Positions 38,401-49,653 of a stretch of 64,000 nucleotides of DNA are shown here, in pieces. Position numbers and translations under genes: made by a program. The stretch comes from Echiichthys vipera (lineage: Eukaryota; Chordata; Actinopteri; Perciformes; Trachinidae): contig OY829661.1 of assembly GCA_963691815.1 (NCBI GenBank), forward strand, positions 17,759,849 through 17,823,848, in the 5' to 3' direction. The notes beneath the pieces are model-generated. The model was not told the DNA's origin and ran no database searches. It saw nothing but the letters and a program-made list of their open reading frames with translations. Positions within the stretch are counted from its first letter, which is position 1, and each line of letters opens with the position of its first letter.

Positions 38401-41400
38401 GAGTCAATGACTTGTTTTCTTTATTTAAACTTGTACTTACCTTGCTGTGTCTGTTGGTGTTGAGAATAACTGGGTGGATTGTACTGCATATAGTCTGCAG
38501 GACTCTGAGGAGTATAGGGACTGGGTATAGGGCTGTTCTGCTGGGTTACAAACCGAGCACCTGATCCAGACTGTGGGGATGTAAAGCATCTGTGAAGGAG
38601 GAAGAGGCAGTTTTAGTAGAAATACAGATACTTAATGCATATTCATTATGTGATGTTTATGCTAGCACTGCCTTACCCAGGGGGGCTTTGAGGGACAGTG
38701 GTTTGCTGATAGTTTGATCCTGGACTCCCATGCACCTGGTTCTGAGATATCTTATACTGTTGTATCATTGGCTGCTGCATTACACCTAGGAGGAAAATGA
38801 TACAAAAATCCATAATTTAGGTCAGACAAGGAATTGAACATACACACTTCTTCAGCAACAAAACTTGCCTGTGTACCTCAGGAATGGGAACTTAGGGTAT
38901 GGTAAGGAAGCTCAGGATAAACAAAATATTCAAAACTGAAATCTAATAACATCTCTAGTGTATCAACAGTCTTCAGCTAAACCAAACATCATCTTCTTAA
39001 CAGCAATACTGCTTATTAATAAAAATTGTAGTTGTACTTTACTGTCCCCAGCTGGTGGATGAAATTTATAATCCGGCAATATAATTCCACACGGTGTTCA
39101 ACACATAACTCCACCACTCCATGCAGGCACAAAAATTACTTTATAGTTAAGCCAAGAACAGTGCCAACATAAACAACATCATATTAAATATTAAAAAAAA
39201 TATAGGATTTGCTACATGGTTACTGTAAAGGCTTGGATTATCTATGATATGTATACATAGCAAACTGGTAACTATACGCAGTACACTGTAATGTCATTGG
39301 AAATACAGTAGACAGATGTGTAATTATAAGTATGATTATAGTACCAATACTACTGTTTCTGTATAACAATCTTTATCTTGTATACCTGTTAATCATTCTG
39401 AAATAAAATGTATCACCCCAGAAACTATTTGGAGTTCAGGATGATGATGGAGGTTATGGCTGCAAAATAATAATAATGAATTCACCAAGGTGCAAAGTTG
39501 TACACATTGAGCACATCTTTGGAGCGGCATTTCACCAGACCAGATGCACCGAGTTCCTACTGCTGGCTAAAATGCTACAAAAAATGATAAGAGCAAGACG
39601 TGCAAAGTGCTTCAACAGGCTCATTGTTAGATTTTCATGGGCATAGTGTGCAGTTTTTCTGACATTTCTGATGTTCATCTTGCAGTTTCCAGCACATCTT
39701 TGTGTGTTCAGTAAAGAATTAAATTTTGGTGCTCAAAAGAATTCAACAGTTGGGTTCCCCTTTGGTTTAGGAGTTAAGCGTTAGATGCTGACAATGAACC
39801 CCAACTTTCCCAGTTTGAGTCCGACTAGGGACCTTTGCCGCATCTGTGTCCTCTCATTTCCTGTTATCTCTCTATTGTTGATGTCTATTAAAAGGCATAA
39901 AATGCCCCAAAATACTTTTTTTTAAACCGAGAGCAATGGTTCTTGGCAAAACAATGTCCCACTTACACAGGATAATCCACGAACTGCGTTGTGATGGAAC
40001 TACTTTATTTTAACTGCCGTGCCCCCCTTTAGAGGCTGAAAAATTCCCTTTGACTTTTTCATAAGAGAAGAAATACAGGTGGAACTAATAATAGCTGCTA
40101 TGGTAGGTGAGTTCAAGTAAATACTTAAATGCAATACAATAATAATAATAATGGTATTAGTTACACCAGTGTTTTACGGGTCTAAAGGTCTGCCATGAAA
40201 AAGGTATATTAAACTATGTTATGCTATGATGACTAAACTCGTAGGTCGTGCATCTGACCCAGGAAATGCTCTTGGAAATATCCACTTGCAGTGAAAATCA
40301 GCCAGGGAAAAGGCATGTACTGGTCTCAAATGCAGAATCAACAGCAACGGCTCAATGCCTCCTCCTTACAACCCCAAACCTTGTACTGAGCTGGCATACT
40401 TTTGTCCCTGAAGATTTTGGGGTTCCTGGACAGCAGAGTTTGTAGAAGCATTGGCATGTCACCCTCGGGTTCATCATTCCCCAAGTTGTCCTTCAACTCT
40501 CTGAAAAGCAAGCAAAAGTATAGTCCATAGTCATATTGCAGGGAATGGCTGCCCACTGGGCCTTAATGTAGTTTTGACTTACGCACTCTGATTTCTTACG
40601 GTCTCAATTACCATTTCTAGTGCAGTTGAGGCTAGCCCTTCATGATTCTGACATGCACAGGCTTACAACCCAGAACATGAGCTGACCTATCTGGTAAAGC
40701 AGTGACAGTGATGTGATCGTTGGAACTTTATTCTTAAGTGAAACAACACTTTGTAATGCATTTTCCACTACTACTGACAACAAAATTGGCTTAACAATGA
40801 TCCCCAAATTAAAACCAATTTTAGAGTAGGCAAACCTTTACAAACTTTCTGAACAGTAGTAGTAGTAACAGTAGTAGTAGCTGCCTGCAAACTTTCCTCC
40901 CTTAAATTACAATCCTCAAAAGATGTTGTAAAAGATTGGTGAGTGGTACTTACATGTGTTCAGTGGAGACCTGGTTAAGGCTGTGGGCCAGCTGAGTCAC
41001 CAGATTCTCATCCCGACACACCAGCAGGCTGCTGACCTCTTCGGAGATCCTTCCATTGTAGAGCAGACTCTTAGCAGTGGTGGCAGGGAGAGGAGAAGGC
41101 AAGGGCAGCTGGTTCAACACTAAAAGGATGATGTACATACAAGTAAGGTTGGGTGGAAAATTATAAGATGCAGGAAGGGAAAAATATAAAAGAGAACTAT
41201 TTTGGAAAATGGTTAGTACGTGAAAGTATTTGTGTATGTAAGGATTTAAAACTGGTCCACTCAATGTCAATGATACAATCGTATTTTCTAAGACAAGGTA
41301 GATTTTCGATATGTCCACTTAGGCTTGATATAGTATACTTGTAATGATGTTCTAATCAGAAGAAACATTGTAAATATGGTGTCTATCGTTTTAGCAAAAG

Positions 41401-41939
41401 GTTTAAAAAATATAGTACCATCAGAGTTTAGGTCCATCAACTTATGTGTTCATCAAGACACATTTTTACAATCTAATGTGATAAAAAATGTGCGAAATAC
41501 AATAGTTCTGCAATGAATCATTGTGAAAATGCAAAATTCTCCAGTGTTCTAACAGTTAATTAATAGTTAATTAATTTGTCTTTCATCAAAACTGGTTTTG
41601 GGTCTGTGAGCCTACAACTTTCTATCATCAGGAACATAATCCACTTCACTTCTCTCTGCCCTGAAATCACTAGGAGCGAGACGCGTCACAAATACCAGTA
41701 TTTAGCTCCTAGTATAACTACACATTTGCCTAAACTTGAAGCACTATAAAACTACACATAGTAAGCTATAACATTTGACAGTCACGTATTCCTTCACCTT
41801 GCCACACAATCTTGGTTTGAATGTTAGTATTTAGGCTGTCTGAACAGCATTAGAGAGAGATGATGTTGCACTTACAGTCTGTCAGGCTAGCAATTCCAGC
41901 AAGAGTAGTGATGGGAACATGAGGCATATCACCATTCAT
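20498..41939 (-). CDS. nipbl: Nipped-B-like protein (cohesin loader NIPBL), complete, 46 coding exons
   Basis: NIPBL with MAU2 loads cohesin on chromatin and drives loop extrusion in the nucleus. The model gives 2726 aa (human 2804). The N-terminus begins MNGDMPHVPITTLAGIASL, the MAU2-binding region. A 1602-nt exon encodes a disordered part with a charged repeat (residues about 635-803) and KPVVVLNKLS. HEAT-repeat exons follow to the C-terminus, with DVIAICCPKYKDRPQIARV near the end. Coding exons: 41876-41939, 40954-41119, 40380-40500, 38677-38774, 38441-38589, 37289-37407, 37096-37186, 36461-36982, 34774-36375, 34443-34550, 33884-34057, 33497-33568, 33314-33403, 33116-33216, 32941-33027, 32627-32858, 32055-32206, 31870-31950, 31630-31730, 31379-31508, 31203-31285, 30938-31070, 30682-30825, 30498-30584, 29445-29647, 29242-29344, 29053-29151, 28683-28829, 28166-28300, 27969-28067, 27813-27866, 27598-27706, 27346-27482, 26441-26581, 26221-26314, 25736-25890, 25552-25642, 25271-25444, 24145-24335, 23873-23980, 22967-23167, 22695-22841, 22088-22455, 21805-21979, 21529-21717, 20498-20851. 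All phases agree (8181 nt). Zebrafish has two NIPBL copies; I cannot say which this is. Confidence 0.96.
22375..22412 (-). repeat. nipbl: Coding poly-lysine microsatellite in nipbl
   Basis: An AAG/AAA triplet run in the exon 22088-22455 encodes over ten consecutive lysines, followed by a Ser/Asp/Glu-rich acidic run. Human NIPBL has a Lys/Arg-rich and Ser/Asp/Glu stretch at the same place, so the composition is conserved while the run length is likely variable. Confidence 0.85.
24390..25192. mobile_element. Non-autonomous hAT-type transposon in a nipbl intron
   Basis: The 803-bp element is flanked by a perfect 8-bp duplication CATGATCG at 24382-24389 and 25193-25200. The ends are TAGGGGTGACCCG and CGGGGACACCCCTA, giving TAGGGGTG inverted termini. 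Sub-terminal TCGACTA/TAGTCGA motifs occur at both ends. It holds a run of 14 C at 24681-24694 and no transposase frame. It lies between nipbl exons 24145-24335 and 25271-25444. Confidence 0.9.
29804..30430. mobile_element. Non-autonomous PIF/Harbinger-type transposon in a nipbl intron
   Basis: The 627-bp element is flanked by TAA at 29801-29803 and 30431-30433, the 3-bp TWA duplication typical of Harbinger. Its 19-bp inverted termini, AGTCCAGTTCAGACCAAAG on the left and AGCCCAGTTCAGATCAAAG as reverse complement on the right, match at 17 positions. It contains a short tandem array near the left end. No transposase frame is present. It sits between nipbl exons 29445-29647 and 30498-30584. Confidence 0.87.
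29821..29908. repeat. Tandem array of a ~14-bp unit
   Basis: About six copies of a GTTGCAGCGCAAA unit, with one variant copy (GTTGCATCCCA), occupy the sub-terminal part of the Harbinger-type element at 29804-30430. Confidence 0.9.
32337..32445. repeat. Palindromic MITE-like repeat in a nipbl intron
   Basis: ATTCCCTATATAGTG at 32361-32375 is perfectly inverted at 32391-32405, separated by 15 bases. Outside it, CCGAAATC and GATTTCAAA form a further weaker inverted match. The ATTCCCTATATAGTG motif resembles a common fish miniature element, from memory. No clear target duplication was found. Confidence 0.65.
35294..35800 (-). repeat. nipbl: Coding RDKDRDKEK repeat within the large nipbl exon
   Basis: On the minus strand the codons spell alternating Arg/Lys and Asp/Glu in units such as RDKDRDKEKDRE for about 170 residues. 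The frame stays open throughout and the flanks are recognisable NIPBL, so it is part of the protein. Human NIPBL has a different repeat (PETPKQK type) in this disordered region. Confidence 0.9.
38786..40379. other. nipbl: Long nipbl intron
   Basis: AT-rich intron with the SINE at 39748-39925 and an (AAT)n run near 40138-40152. No exon-like frame seen. Confidence 0.6.
39748..39925 (+). repeat. tRNA-derived SINE in a nipbl intron
   Basis: Box A-like TGGTTTAGGAGTTA (with GGTTCCCC before it) and box B-like GTTTGAGTCCGAC lie at typical spacing, then CCTTTGCCGCATCTGTGTCC and a C/T-rich body. It ends ATAAAAGGCATAAAATGCCC followed by an A-rich tail. This layout matches a very common fish SINE. A tail fragment of the same kind is at 61602-61622. 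Confidence 0.7.
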
Positions 41940-42024
41940 GCTGAAGATGAGGTCAAGAGGTCGTGTCAATGCACAGGCTGCTCAATATCACCAATCTCTT
42001 CCTAATCCTCACATCTCCAAAATG

Positions 42025-43695
42025 CTGCAGAGACAAAAAAAAAAAAAGTGGCAACAGACATTCTGTGACATTCACTGTCAAAACGATATGGATGCCATTA
42101 CATGAAGCACCTATGAGTATTAAGAAATAACCAAATATTTCCCATGTAACTACAGTGTGCTTCTTCTGGGATGGGGGATTTAAAAAATGTATCAGCTCAT
42201 GAGTGTGCATTATTACACTGCCAACATAACTGCACCTCTGACTAGACAGTTTATACCGGCGTTATAGCAAGCCTAGGCATGCCTTTTTACAAGTTATTGA
42301 TTTAGTGCAGCTTCTTGTGCCCAAACCATCTTGTTCCCTGGTCCTTTTATCCTCTGTACGCACACAGCGTCAGTCTGTATCGTGATATTATAACTTGCTC
42401 AAGTCGAACATGCAATTGCTGCAGAAACATACAACCAACAAGAATGGCTCTCAAACATACGAATGCAGTAGGCTATGTCGAGCATTGCAAGTAGACTCTA
42501 GTGGTGACAAACCTAGCTAGCTAATAGAATAAATAATAGTTTAAAAAAAAGTTATAACGTCTCTCTATGTGTGTGTCTCTACGCATCACCCAGCATTAAA
42601 CGTCAGCTTTTCCCGAGTTTTCTAATTAGTGAATTGCCGCAAAGGGCAATTAAAAAACCTTTGTAACATAGTTATTATCTCAAATGATGTCTTTTGTCAA
42701 CAGCGTCAGTTAGTTAAGGTTCCCGTGGGGTGAGCGCTGTCCAAAACATATATACCAGCGATATTAACGTTAGCTTATCTTAACAACCATATGTGACTAT
42801 ATAATCACTCATTTATTATTACCATCTTGGGTGTTTTAGACACTTGCTAAGAGGACTAGCAGTATAGCGACGTCTGTGAGAGTGGTGTTAGCCGGCTAGC
42901 AACAACTGGAGATGTATTAGTTAAGCTAACGTATGCTAACTGGCATAACTTGCTCAAGCTAGCATCACCGGGAGTCACCAGTTAGCCTAACGTTACAACA
43001 GTTATCATTGTTCCTGTCGTTACAGGTCGTGTATACGGGTTTAGATGTTCACCTCACACTTACTATGGCCTTCATCGACGCATCCCTTAGCTCAATAAAC
43101 CTCGGACCTCGGACTTGCCTAAGGAAGCGTAACCTCGACCCGGGTACAAAGCAAAAAAAGACCCCATCACAAATTACAATTATCCCCCTTTTGGCTGTTA
43201 TCCCGTCAACGGTTCCCAACGGCCGTCCTCCGTTTGTGCTGCTGACAAAACCGGAAACACGCAGGAAGGTAAACAATTTGTCTGGGAATATAGGTTGTTA
43301 TTGTGGCTTATTTACCTCTGGATGTGATGAGAAAGAGAAGTGGTGGAGGAGGAGGTTGTGGTGGTGGTGGAGGAGGAGGAGGACGAGGAGGGGGGGAGGG
43401 AGGAGCAGCTGGAGCAGGAGAAGAGGAGTCTCTATAGCTCCCTCTCCGTCCCACTGTTCAAACAGCTCCAACAGCGGCAGTGATCCCTGTCAGGAAGAGG
43501 ACTCTGGAGGGGCTTTCTTCTTTCTCACGGTGAACATGTTCGCTGGGAGAGGGGGAAGAGCATCCCCTTTAAACCTGCCTTTAACAGGCGACGATTTTAT
43601 CAGACGCTGCTGAAGGCTATGTTTGCGTGGACCGGTTAATTTTCAGGGGGGGTGAGAGCAATCGAGGAGCCGAGAAAAGGGGGATCCACATATTC

Positions 43696-43726
<31 letters not shown>

Positions 43727-45899
43727 GTCGCTCTCTCTCTCTCTGTCTGTCTCTCTCTTTCTCCCTCTCTCTCTTTCTCTCTGTGTGTCTTTCAAAATGC
43801 CGACCGGAAGAACCGGTAAAGGAAATAACTCCCTCAACCGGTGAGGAGCCAGGCTAATTAACTATGATAACCATTGATAACTGCCAGCACTGACCTCCTC
43901 GGATCCCTGAATGTTGTGTTGTTACATGAATGTTATTACAATGGTACTTTTTTCATGGGCTACATGGACATGTTGAAATATTACAGTAATAACAAAAATA
44001 AGGTTGGCATCATTGGTCTGTGATGTTTACATCTGGAGACCAGTTGAACCAACTTTGCTGCACCAATGAGATAGAGTAGCTTAATTTCCTTCAAAAAAAT
44101 GAAAATTGCCTATGTTTTTTTTTTTTTACCAGATGTCACCAACTTTTTAAAATGTGTTTTTTAATATTCGACTTTGGAGTGCCGTATGCAGGCTTGCCAT
44201 CACAACAAACACATGCAATATCAGCTGACTGCTTCCCATAAAAACGTACCCAGCATTACCCAAAGCTGCAAAAGTCTCCTCTACTTAGGTTTTCTCGTCA
44301 TGCTCCAAACTATTCAGAAATGTAGATGTGTCAAAACAAGATTAAACTTGACTAATTTGAAATATTCACTAATTTGTCTAATAGGCCCACTGGGTGAAGC
44401 ACTGAAGTACAGCTTGAGACAAATCAATGCTGACTCAATTTCATAAACAGGTTTTGGTCTCCCTCTGGTGGAGAGGAATCCAGATATTTTTGCAGACTAA
44501 AGCAAGGTTCTCTTGTCTTCCAGTCTGGGTCCCTCTTTGTCCAGTTTACCCTTTCAAGGCTGTGGCATTTCCATGTCGATCATCTGAGGAAATCATATGT
44601 GCAACACAACAGTTTTTCTTTTGCACAGCTTGAATGATGACAACAAACAAAAACAATAAGAACCATTTTATTAAATTTGTAATGAGCAGTGCAACATGAG
44701 TAAGACGATGGACTATTCAGGAGCAAAGGCAGTATGAGAAACTGGAGCCTAACTGAAGCTAAAAAAGGACACTTTCAGGACTTCCGTTACAGCCATATAC
44801 TGGATATGGTTACAGTAATACAGTTTACTGAGGAAATAAAAGTAATCTGAATATCTTTACCTCCTCTGAAATGAAGTGGCATATATCGACTTGTCAAGTG
44901 GCAAGATTGATTGAGAAGAAATGAGACCACCTTGATCCTCCATCTCTTCTAAATAGCTGCCTTACCTTTTTAGATTAAGATATTTTGTGATTTAGATGCC
45001 AACAAACCACTCAATATATGTAGGCCTATATGCTATGTAGTTTGTAGACTGGTGACATTATACAAACTGTTGTGTTGTTTTTCTTTTTGAGGATTTCTTA
45101 ATTTTCAAAATAGCTTTATAACGTGAGCACACTGCAACCGATGGACAAACATACTGTGCACTGAACACAATTTGAATATCCTTGAGCAACAGCAAGGTTT
45201 ATGACAGTGCAGTGACATTGTGGTGACAGACATTTTTTTATTTTGTTGGACCATTAACGTGCGCTTCCACATATATACTATTACATGTAGACTGAAGGCC
45301 TGGCAATAGGGCTAGGCAATGATCAGGATCATAATAGTAATTCATTTTTTGAATGTTTATCTTTTGATGGTGAATTATTAATTTGTCTCAAAGCAAAACT
45401 ATTATACAACTAGTCTAGACAATAACTAAAAGAATTTTGCTTTTTGTTCATGTTTGCAGACAAAAGCCTATCACTTTGATATCATGTCTTGAACATCAGT
45501 CTTTCAGAAGACGATAGCTCAAATATTGATATAGGAACTTTAACTGTGTGTGTATTTTACAGTCTTTATCTATTTCTTATGTTACAACCATAGTTAATGT
45601 CCGTAATATGTTTCAAATGTTTTATCATGAGCCATATCCCCCCTCCTAATTACAATATCTATTAGGTTGAACAAGGCCTATAAATTTACTGTAAGTCTTG
45701 GATTACGATATTTGTGAATAACAATACCACACGCACGAAAAAAACACACGCACACACACACACACAATCATATGAAAAGCCAGCAGCTGACGCCTGTAGT
45801 TTCACGAGTGGATAATAATGTTACATTCAGGCCCACAGGGCTTCACGGTAATTACTCTGCTTCAATGGGTTTAGCTATGAGCCTCTAACCCGTGACGGT
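42025..45899. other. nipbl 5' region and spacer to mlana
   Basis: The nipbl exon with the start codon appears to begin at 42024, where a good acceptor (TCTCTGCAG on the minus strand) splits the 5'UTR, so at least one non-coding exon lies upstream. CpG-rich sequence at about 43000-43650 with GGA-rich tracts is the probable nipbl promoter and exon 1; I cannot fix the exon ends. The rest, to 45.9 kb, is AT-rich without recognisable genes. Microsatellites lie at 43693-43793 and 45741-45766. Confidence 0.5.
43693..43793. repeat. (CT)n microsatellite near the nipbl promoter
   Basis: Imperfect CT dinucleotide tract with CTGT and CTCG interruptions. Confidence 0.95.
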
Positions 45900-46045
45900 C
45901 ATGAGGGTTTTCTGCCCCTCTAGACTCTCCAGCATACTGAGGCAAGATATTTGAGGAGTAAAGTAACACAGAGCAAGGACCAGGTCTATCTGAGAAGCCA
46001 TCCCAACCAGAGGAGCTGCTCTCTGCAATCTAATTATCCAATTTG
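45900..46045 (+). other. mlana: Candidate non-coding first exon of mlana
   Basis: The stretch ends in a good donor (TTTG followed by GTAAGATG) 1 kb upstream of the coding start, and mlana genes usually have a non-coding first exon. The 5' boundary is a guess. Confidence 0.3.
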
Positions 46046-47063
46046 GTAAGATGATGATCTGTTTGATTTTGTTTTTCTAGGAGAAGTAGCCTATTACAGG
46101 CATATGACTATAATATTTTGAGTTGTGCAAAGAGTTTCTTTTAATGAGTATTGCTCTCAACTGAAGCCCAAATAGTTATTACCTGATCAGACAGAAAAAA
46201 AACAGATTATATGCTGCAGTAGACTGCCTGCATGGCATCAATTGATAGCCTACTCTACATCTACTACAACAGGCGAAGCTGTTTGATTATATTAATGTCA
46301 CAAAGCTATCAAGAAGAGCAGATCCACTTTGTATGTTGGAAATGATACCCCGATTGGTTGTCTGTGTTACTTTACAACCTGTTGATTTTTAATGTGTGCG
46401 TTTGTGTGTTCAGCCAATTATAAGACTCGGCTATTCTTTAGTCCTGGGTGAGAAAGCATGAGTCATAAATATATGATAGAGAGAGAGAGAAAGAGAGTGG
46501 ATGAAAATGCTACAGTAATAAATAAAGTAGCCAATCCAATTGTATTTTGATCAACATAATGAAAATGTACTCTAATCTGAATGTTTGAATGCAGAAATTT
46601 CCTACCCTGAATATATTGTGTGCTGCCACTGACAATGAATAGATTAACAAAAGAAGGAAGTTGCCGTCTGAGCAGTGGGGTGGAGAAGCAGTCATAGATA
46701 TTCTATTTCTATTGAAAGTAAGAATGGTTGTGGCTTATAAAAATAATTTAATGTTGTGGGAGAGAAAAAGTAAATAAGATACATTTTCATCCTATTTCCT
46801 ATTCATTTATCTAGTTAATGGTTTTATTCTAAAGGGTGTGTCTGGACTACCATCCTGGAGTTTGAAATAAGTCATATTTAATGTTCAATACATCAGACAT
46901 GTTGGTCTAGTTTTAATTACTTTATAGGCCATAATTTAACTGTATTAACATGAGAGGGAATATGATTTGATGCACTGAGAAGAAAAGATGGTCTTATAAA
47001 AAATATGTTACTACAATGTACTTGGTCAGTTTATAAATTATTTTTCTGTTGACTTTCAGCTTG

Positions 47064-48648
47064 ATGCCACGTAATTGTACAGACGGGATGCCTCGTGGAG
47101 ACTTCAACATTTATTTTGCCAGCAGCAGGCGAGGATATGTCAGAGCTGAGGAGTATGTGTATCTATTTTATCTTGAAATCAGGGATTAATGCCTTGATTG
47201 TACCATATATCTTTTTTTATTCTGATCTTCCGTATATGTATTTGTCTATATTGTGAATACTGCCATAATAAAAGACAAACTAGAAATGTCTTTACGTGAA
47301 TTATGTACCACAGGGCAGTGGGTATAGTTCTGCTGGTGGTCATCCTGGCAGCTCTCCTCATCCTGGGCTGCTGGTACTTCAAGAAGAGGAGTGGCTACAA
47401 AATAATCAGGGTGAGAACATACTTCCTTTAATAAAGTATTAGCCTTCACGTTTCATTAAAGGATGGATCTGTGTTATTCTAACTAATAAAATCAGTTATT
47501 GAATGTTTCTGCAAACATCCATATACAGTATGCTATAAAGTGATCCCCACTTTTAATTTCATAAGTTATGTCAATCATGATATGTGGCATATTCATGAAA
47601 ATTAAAATATCTTAATCTAATTTACAACTTCTCTCAAATATCTATGTTCTTTTTTCTAAATCTGTTCAAGTTGCTTTTCTATTTTTTTCCCCCCAAACAT
47701 CACGGTCCCTCATTTATAACTGTTTTCCAACAACTCCTCACACTTCTTTCTCTTACCTGTAGAGCCCTAGATCTGGGTCACCATATCAGACAGAAGGCCA
47801 GTATTCAGAGGCAGGACCCTCAGAAGATAACAAGATGGCTCTAACTGACTTCGGCAGCTTCAGACCTGCGGTAGGGGACTGGAAGTTATCCCATCACTGA
47901 CTTTACTGGCCTTCCATTGTATCTCCGTCCATATTTTGTTATGTCAGGAAAAAGATTGATAACACCGTAAACAACTGGGCAAATAGGAATTTTTTTTGTG
48001 CCTTATTAAATTATATCTATCATTTTTACATCACCAATCTACAGTTGACCAGTCCACAACAGATGCCGCTTGTTAAGTACAAAGCCACATGGCTCTGAAC
48101 ACAGTGTAGAACACGTGAAGCTGATGCAATGGATGCCTAAAGGGGAGATTATTGTGTCACCAGACTAGGGGTAGGTATTATAAATGTCTCATTTCCAAGG
48201 GAGGTATGTGTAGCCATGTGTGAAGGGAAGGGGGAAGTGAGGGGAGGAGGATCAGATCAGCACCCTCACATGTGAGATGAAGTTGCAAAAGCACAATTCC
48301 CATCCTTTTATACTGCAGCAGTTACCAGAACTCTAAAAGAGAAAACTGTTTTAATTAAGCTAGTTCCACTGTTGAGTTTATCGATACAAAAAACAAAATT
48401 ATTTAAACCCACAGAGTGCCTGATGTTTCCAGATCTTATACTGAATACATTTTGATGTAGACATAAAATGGCAACATAGGTTTTAATATTCAGTCAAAAT
48501 ATATACGACCCCACCAGAGTGTTTTTTCTCAGAATTTTCAGGTGTTTCATTTGGATGTGTTTGTTCCACCCTACTACAGGTTCCTAATGCTCCTCCAGCC
48601 TATGAAAAGATTTCCTCAGGGCCACTGCCTCCTCCCTATTCCCCCTAA
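47064..48648 (+). CDS. mlana: Melan-A (MLANA/MART-1), complete, four coding exons
   Basis: Melan-A is a small single-pass protein of melanosomes and the Golgi in pigment cells, linked to Pmel17 processing. Exons are 47064-47152, 47314-47410, 47763-47870 and 48580-48648, total 363 nt, 120 aa (human 118). The transmembrane segment AEEAVGIVLLVVILAALLIL corresponds to human AEEAAGIGILTVILGVLLLI, followed by GCWYFKKRSGY. The last exon encodes VPNAPPAYEKISSGPLPPPY then SP, nearly as in human, including the PPAY WW-ligand motif and PPPY. Two in-frame ATGs (47064 and 47088) exist; the second, MPRGDFNIYF, aligns best with human MPREDAHFIY, but the first is also plausible. Poly(A) signals AATAAA are at 48868 and 48875. 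It is tail-to-tail with brd10, as in human. Confidence 0.94.
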
Positions 48649-48867
48649 AGGACTTCTGTAGAAGATGGACAGATGTCTGAAGAAGAACGGAAAAAAACTT
48701 TACACTTCATCTGTTGTCTGATGATATATAATCTGATGTCACTGTCAATATGGTGTCTTATGCTTCGTAGCTAAATATGCCAAATAGGTGAAACTATTCT
48801 ATCCCTCACTATGTAAAATTATTCACATGAACGAACACAATGTATATAAAGTACTGTAGGTTGTTTC

Positions 48868-48951
48868 AATAAACAATAAAACATATCAAAAGAGTGTGTG
48901 TATAAGGAAGCAGCTCAAACACACTGGTTGGGGACAGTCGCATTGTTTATT
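48868..48951. other. Back-to-back poly(A) signals of mlana (+) and brd10 (-)
   Basis: AATAAA at 48868-48873 on the plus strand (second copy at 48875) fits the mlana 3' end about 220 bases after its stop. AATAAA on the minus strand at 48946-48951 fits the brd10 3' end, giving it a 3'UTR of about 700 bases. The two cleavage zones would lie within tens of bases. Confidence 0.6.
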
Positions 48952-49653
48952 CCCATGCAATGATGTCCACATTTGTTCAATGAAAATGTACCTAGTAAAT
49001 ATTTTTGAAAAATCTATATGGTAAAAATAAATAAATGTGACTTCAAAATGTTTTATATAGGCTCAAACATGTAGTAAAAATGCATCTATTAGTTAATTTA
49101 TATTTCTAAAAAGTAAGATGTAGCTTTCAAAGTTACTAGTTGAAAAAAAGAGGACGACATAACAGAATATGGATAAAGACGGTTTTGTTTAACTGACAAA
49201 GCAAGTTGAAAGTTGAATCAATGAACAGTTTCCCAAGATTATTTCTTGAAGCAGTATCTAGTGGCATTGAAAATATTACAAAAGCTTGAGTTGAAATTCA
49301 TTTGATCTACACTCCCATTCTACTGCTCTGTTATAACAGTTGTCATTACTGGCCATACAGTAAAAAAGGATAAAGGAAAGAGTCTATAACATTCATCTGA
49401 GGGCAACCTCACCAGTTTTCACTTGAGAAAACCATCACAGTATACACGTCCAGTATTTTTGATGAGCATAAAGTTTACCTATAAGATGATCTAACCAGAG
49501 GGTATTACTTATGGTTTCCTAAAGGTTACGAGTCAAACTACAGCTGGAAAGCAGTTCTAACCCCAGGATTACTACCAGAAATGAATATGAGCCCAGGTAA
49601 AACTAAGCAGCTGAAAAGTGGTCTTCCCATAGCTGACAGTCTCAGTTTGTGGT

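Noticed and set aside
43008..43613. 201-residue plus-strand frame near the nipbl promoter
   Set aside because: It sits in CpG- and GGA-rich promoter sequence, ends in low-complexity Arg/Trp runs and matches no family I know; probably chance.
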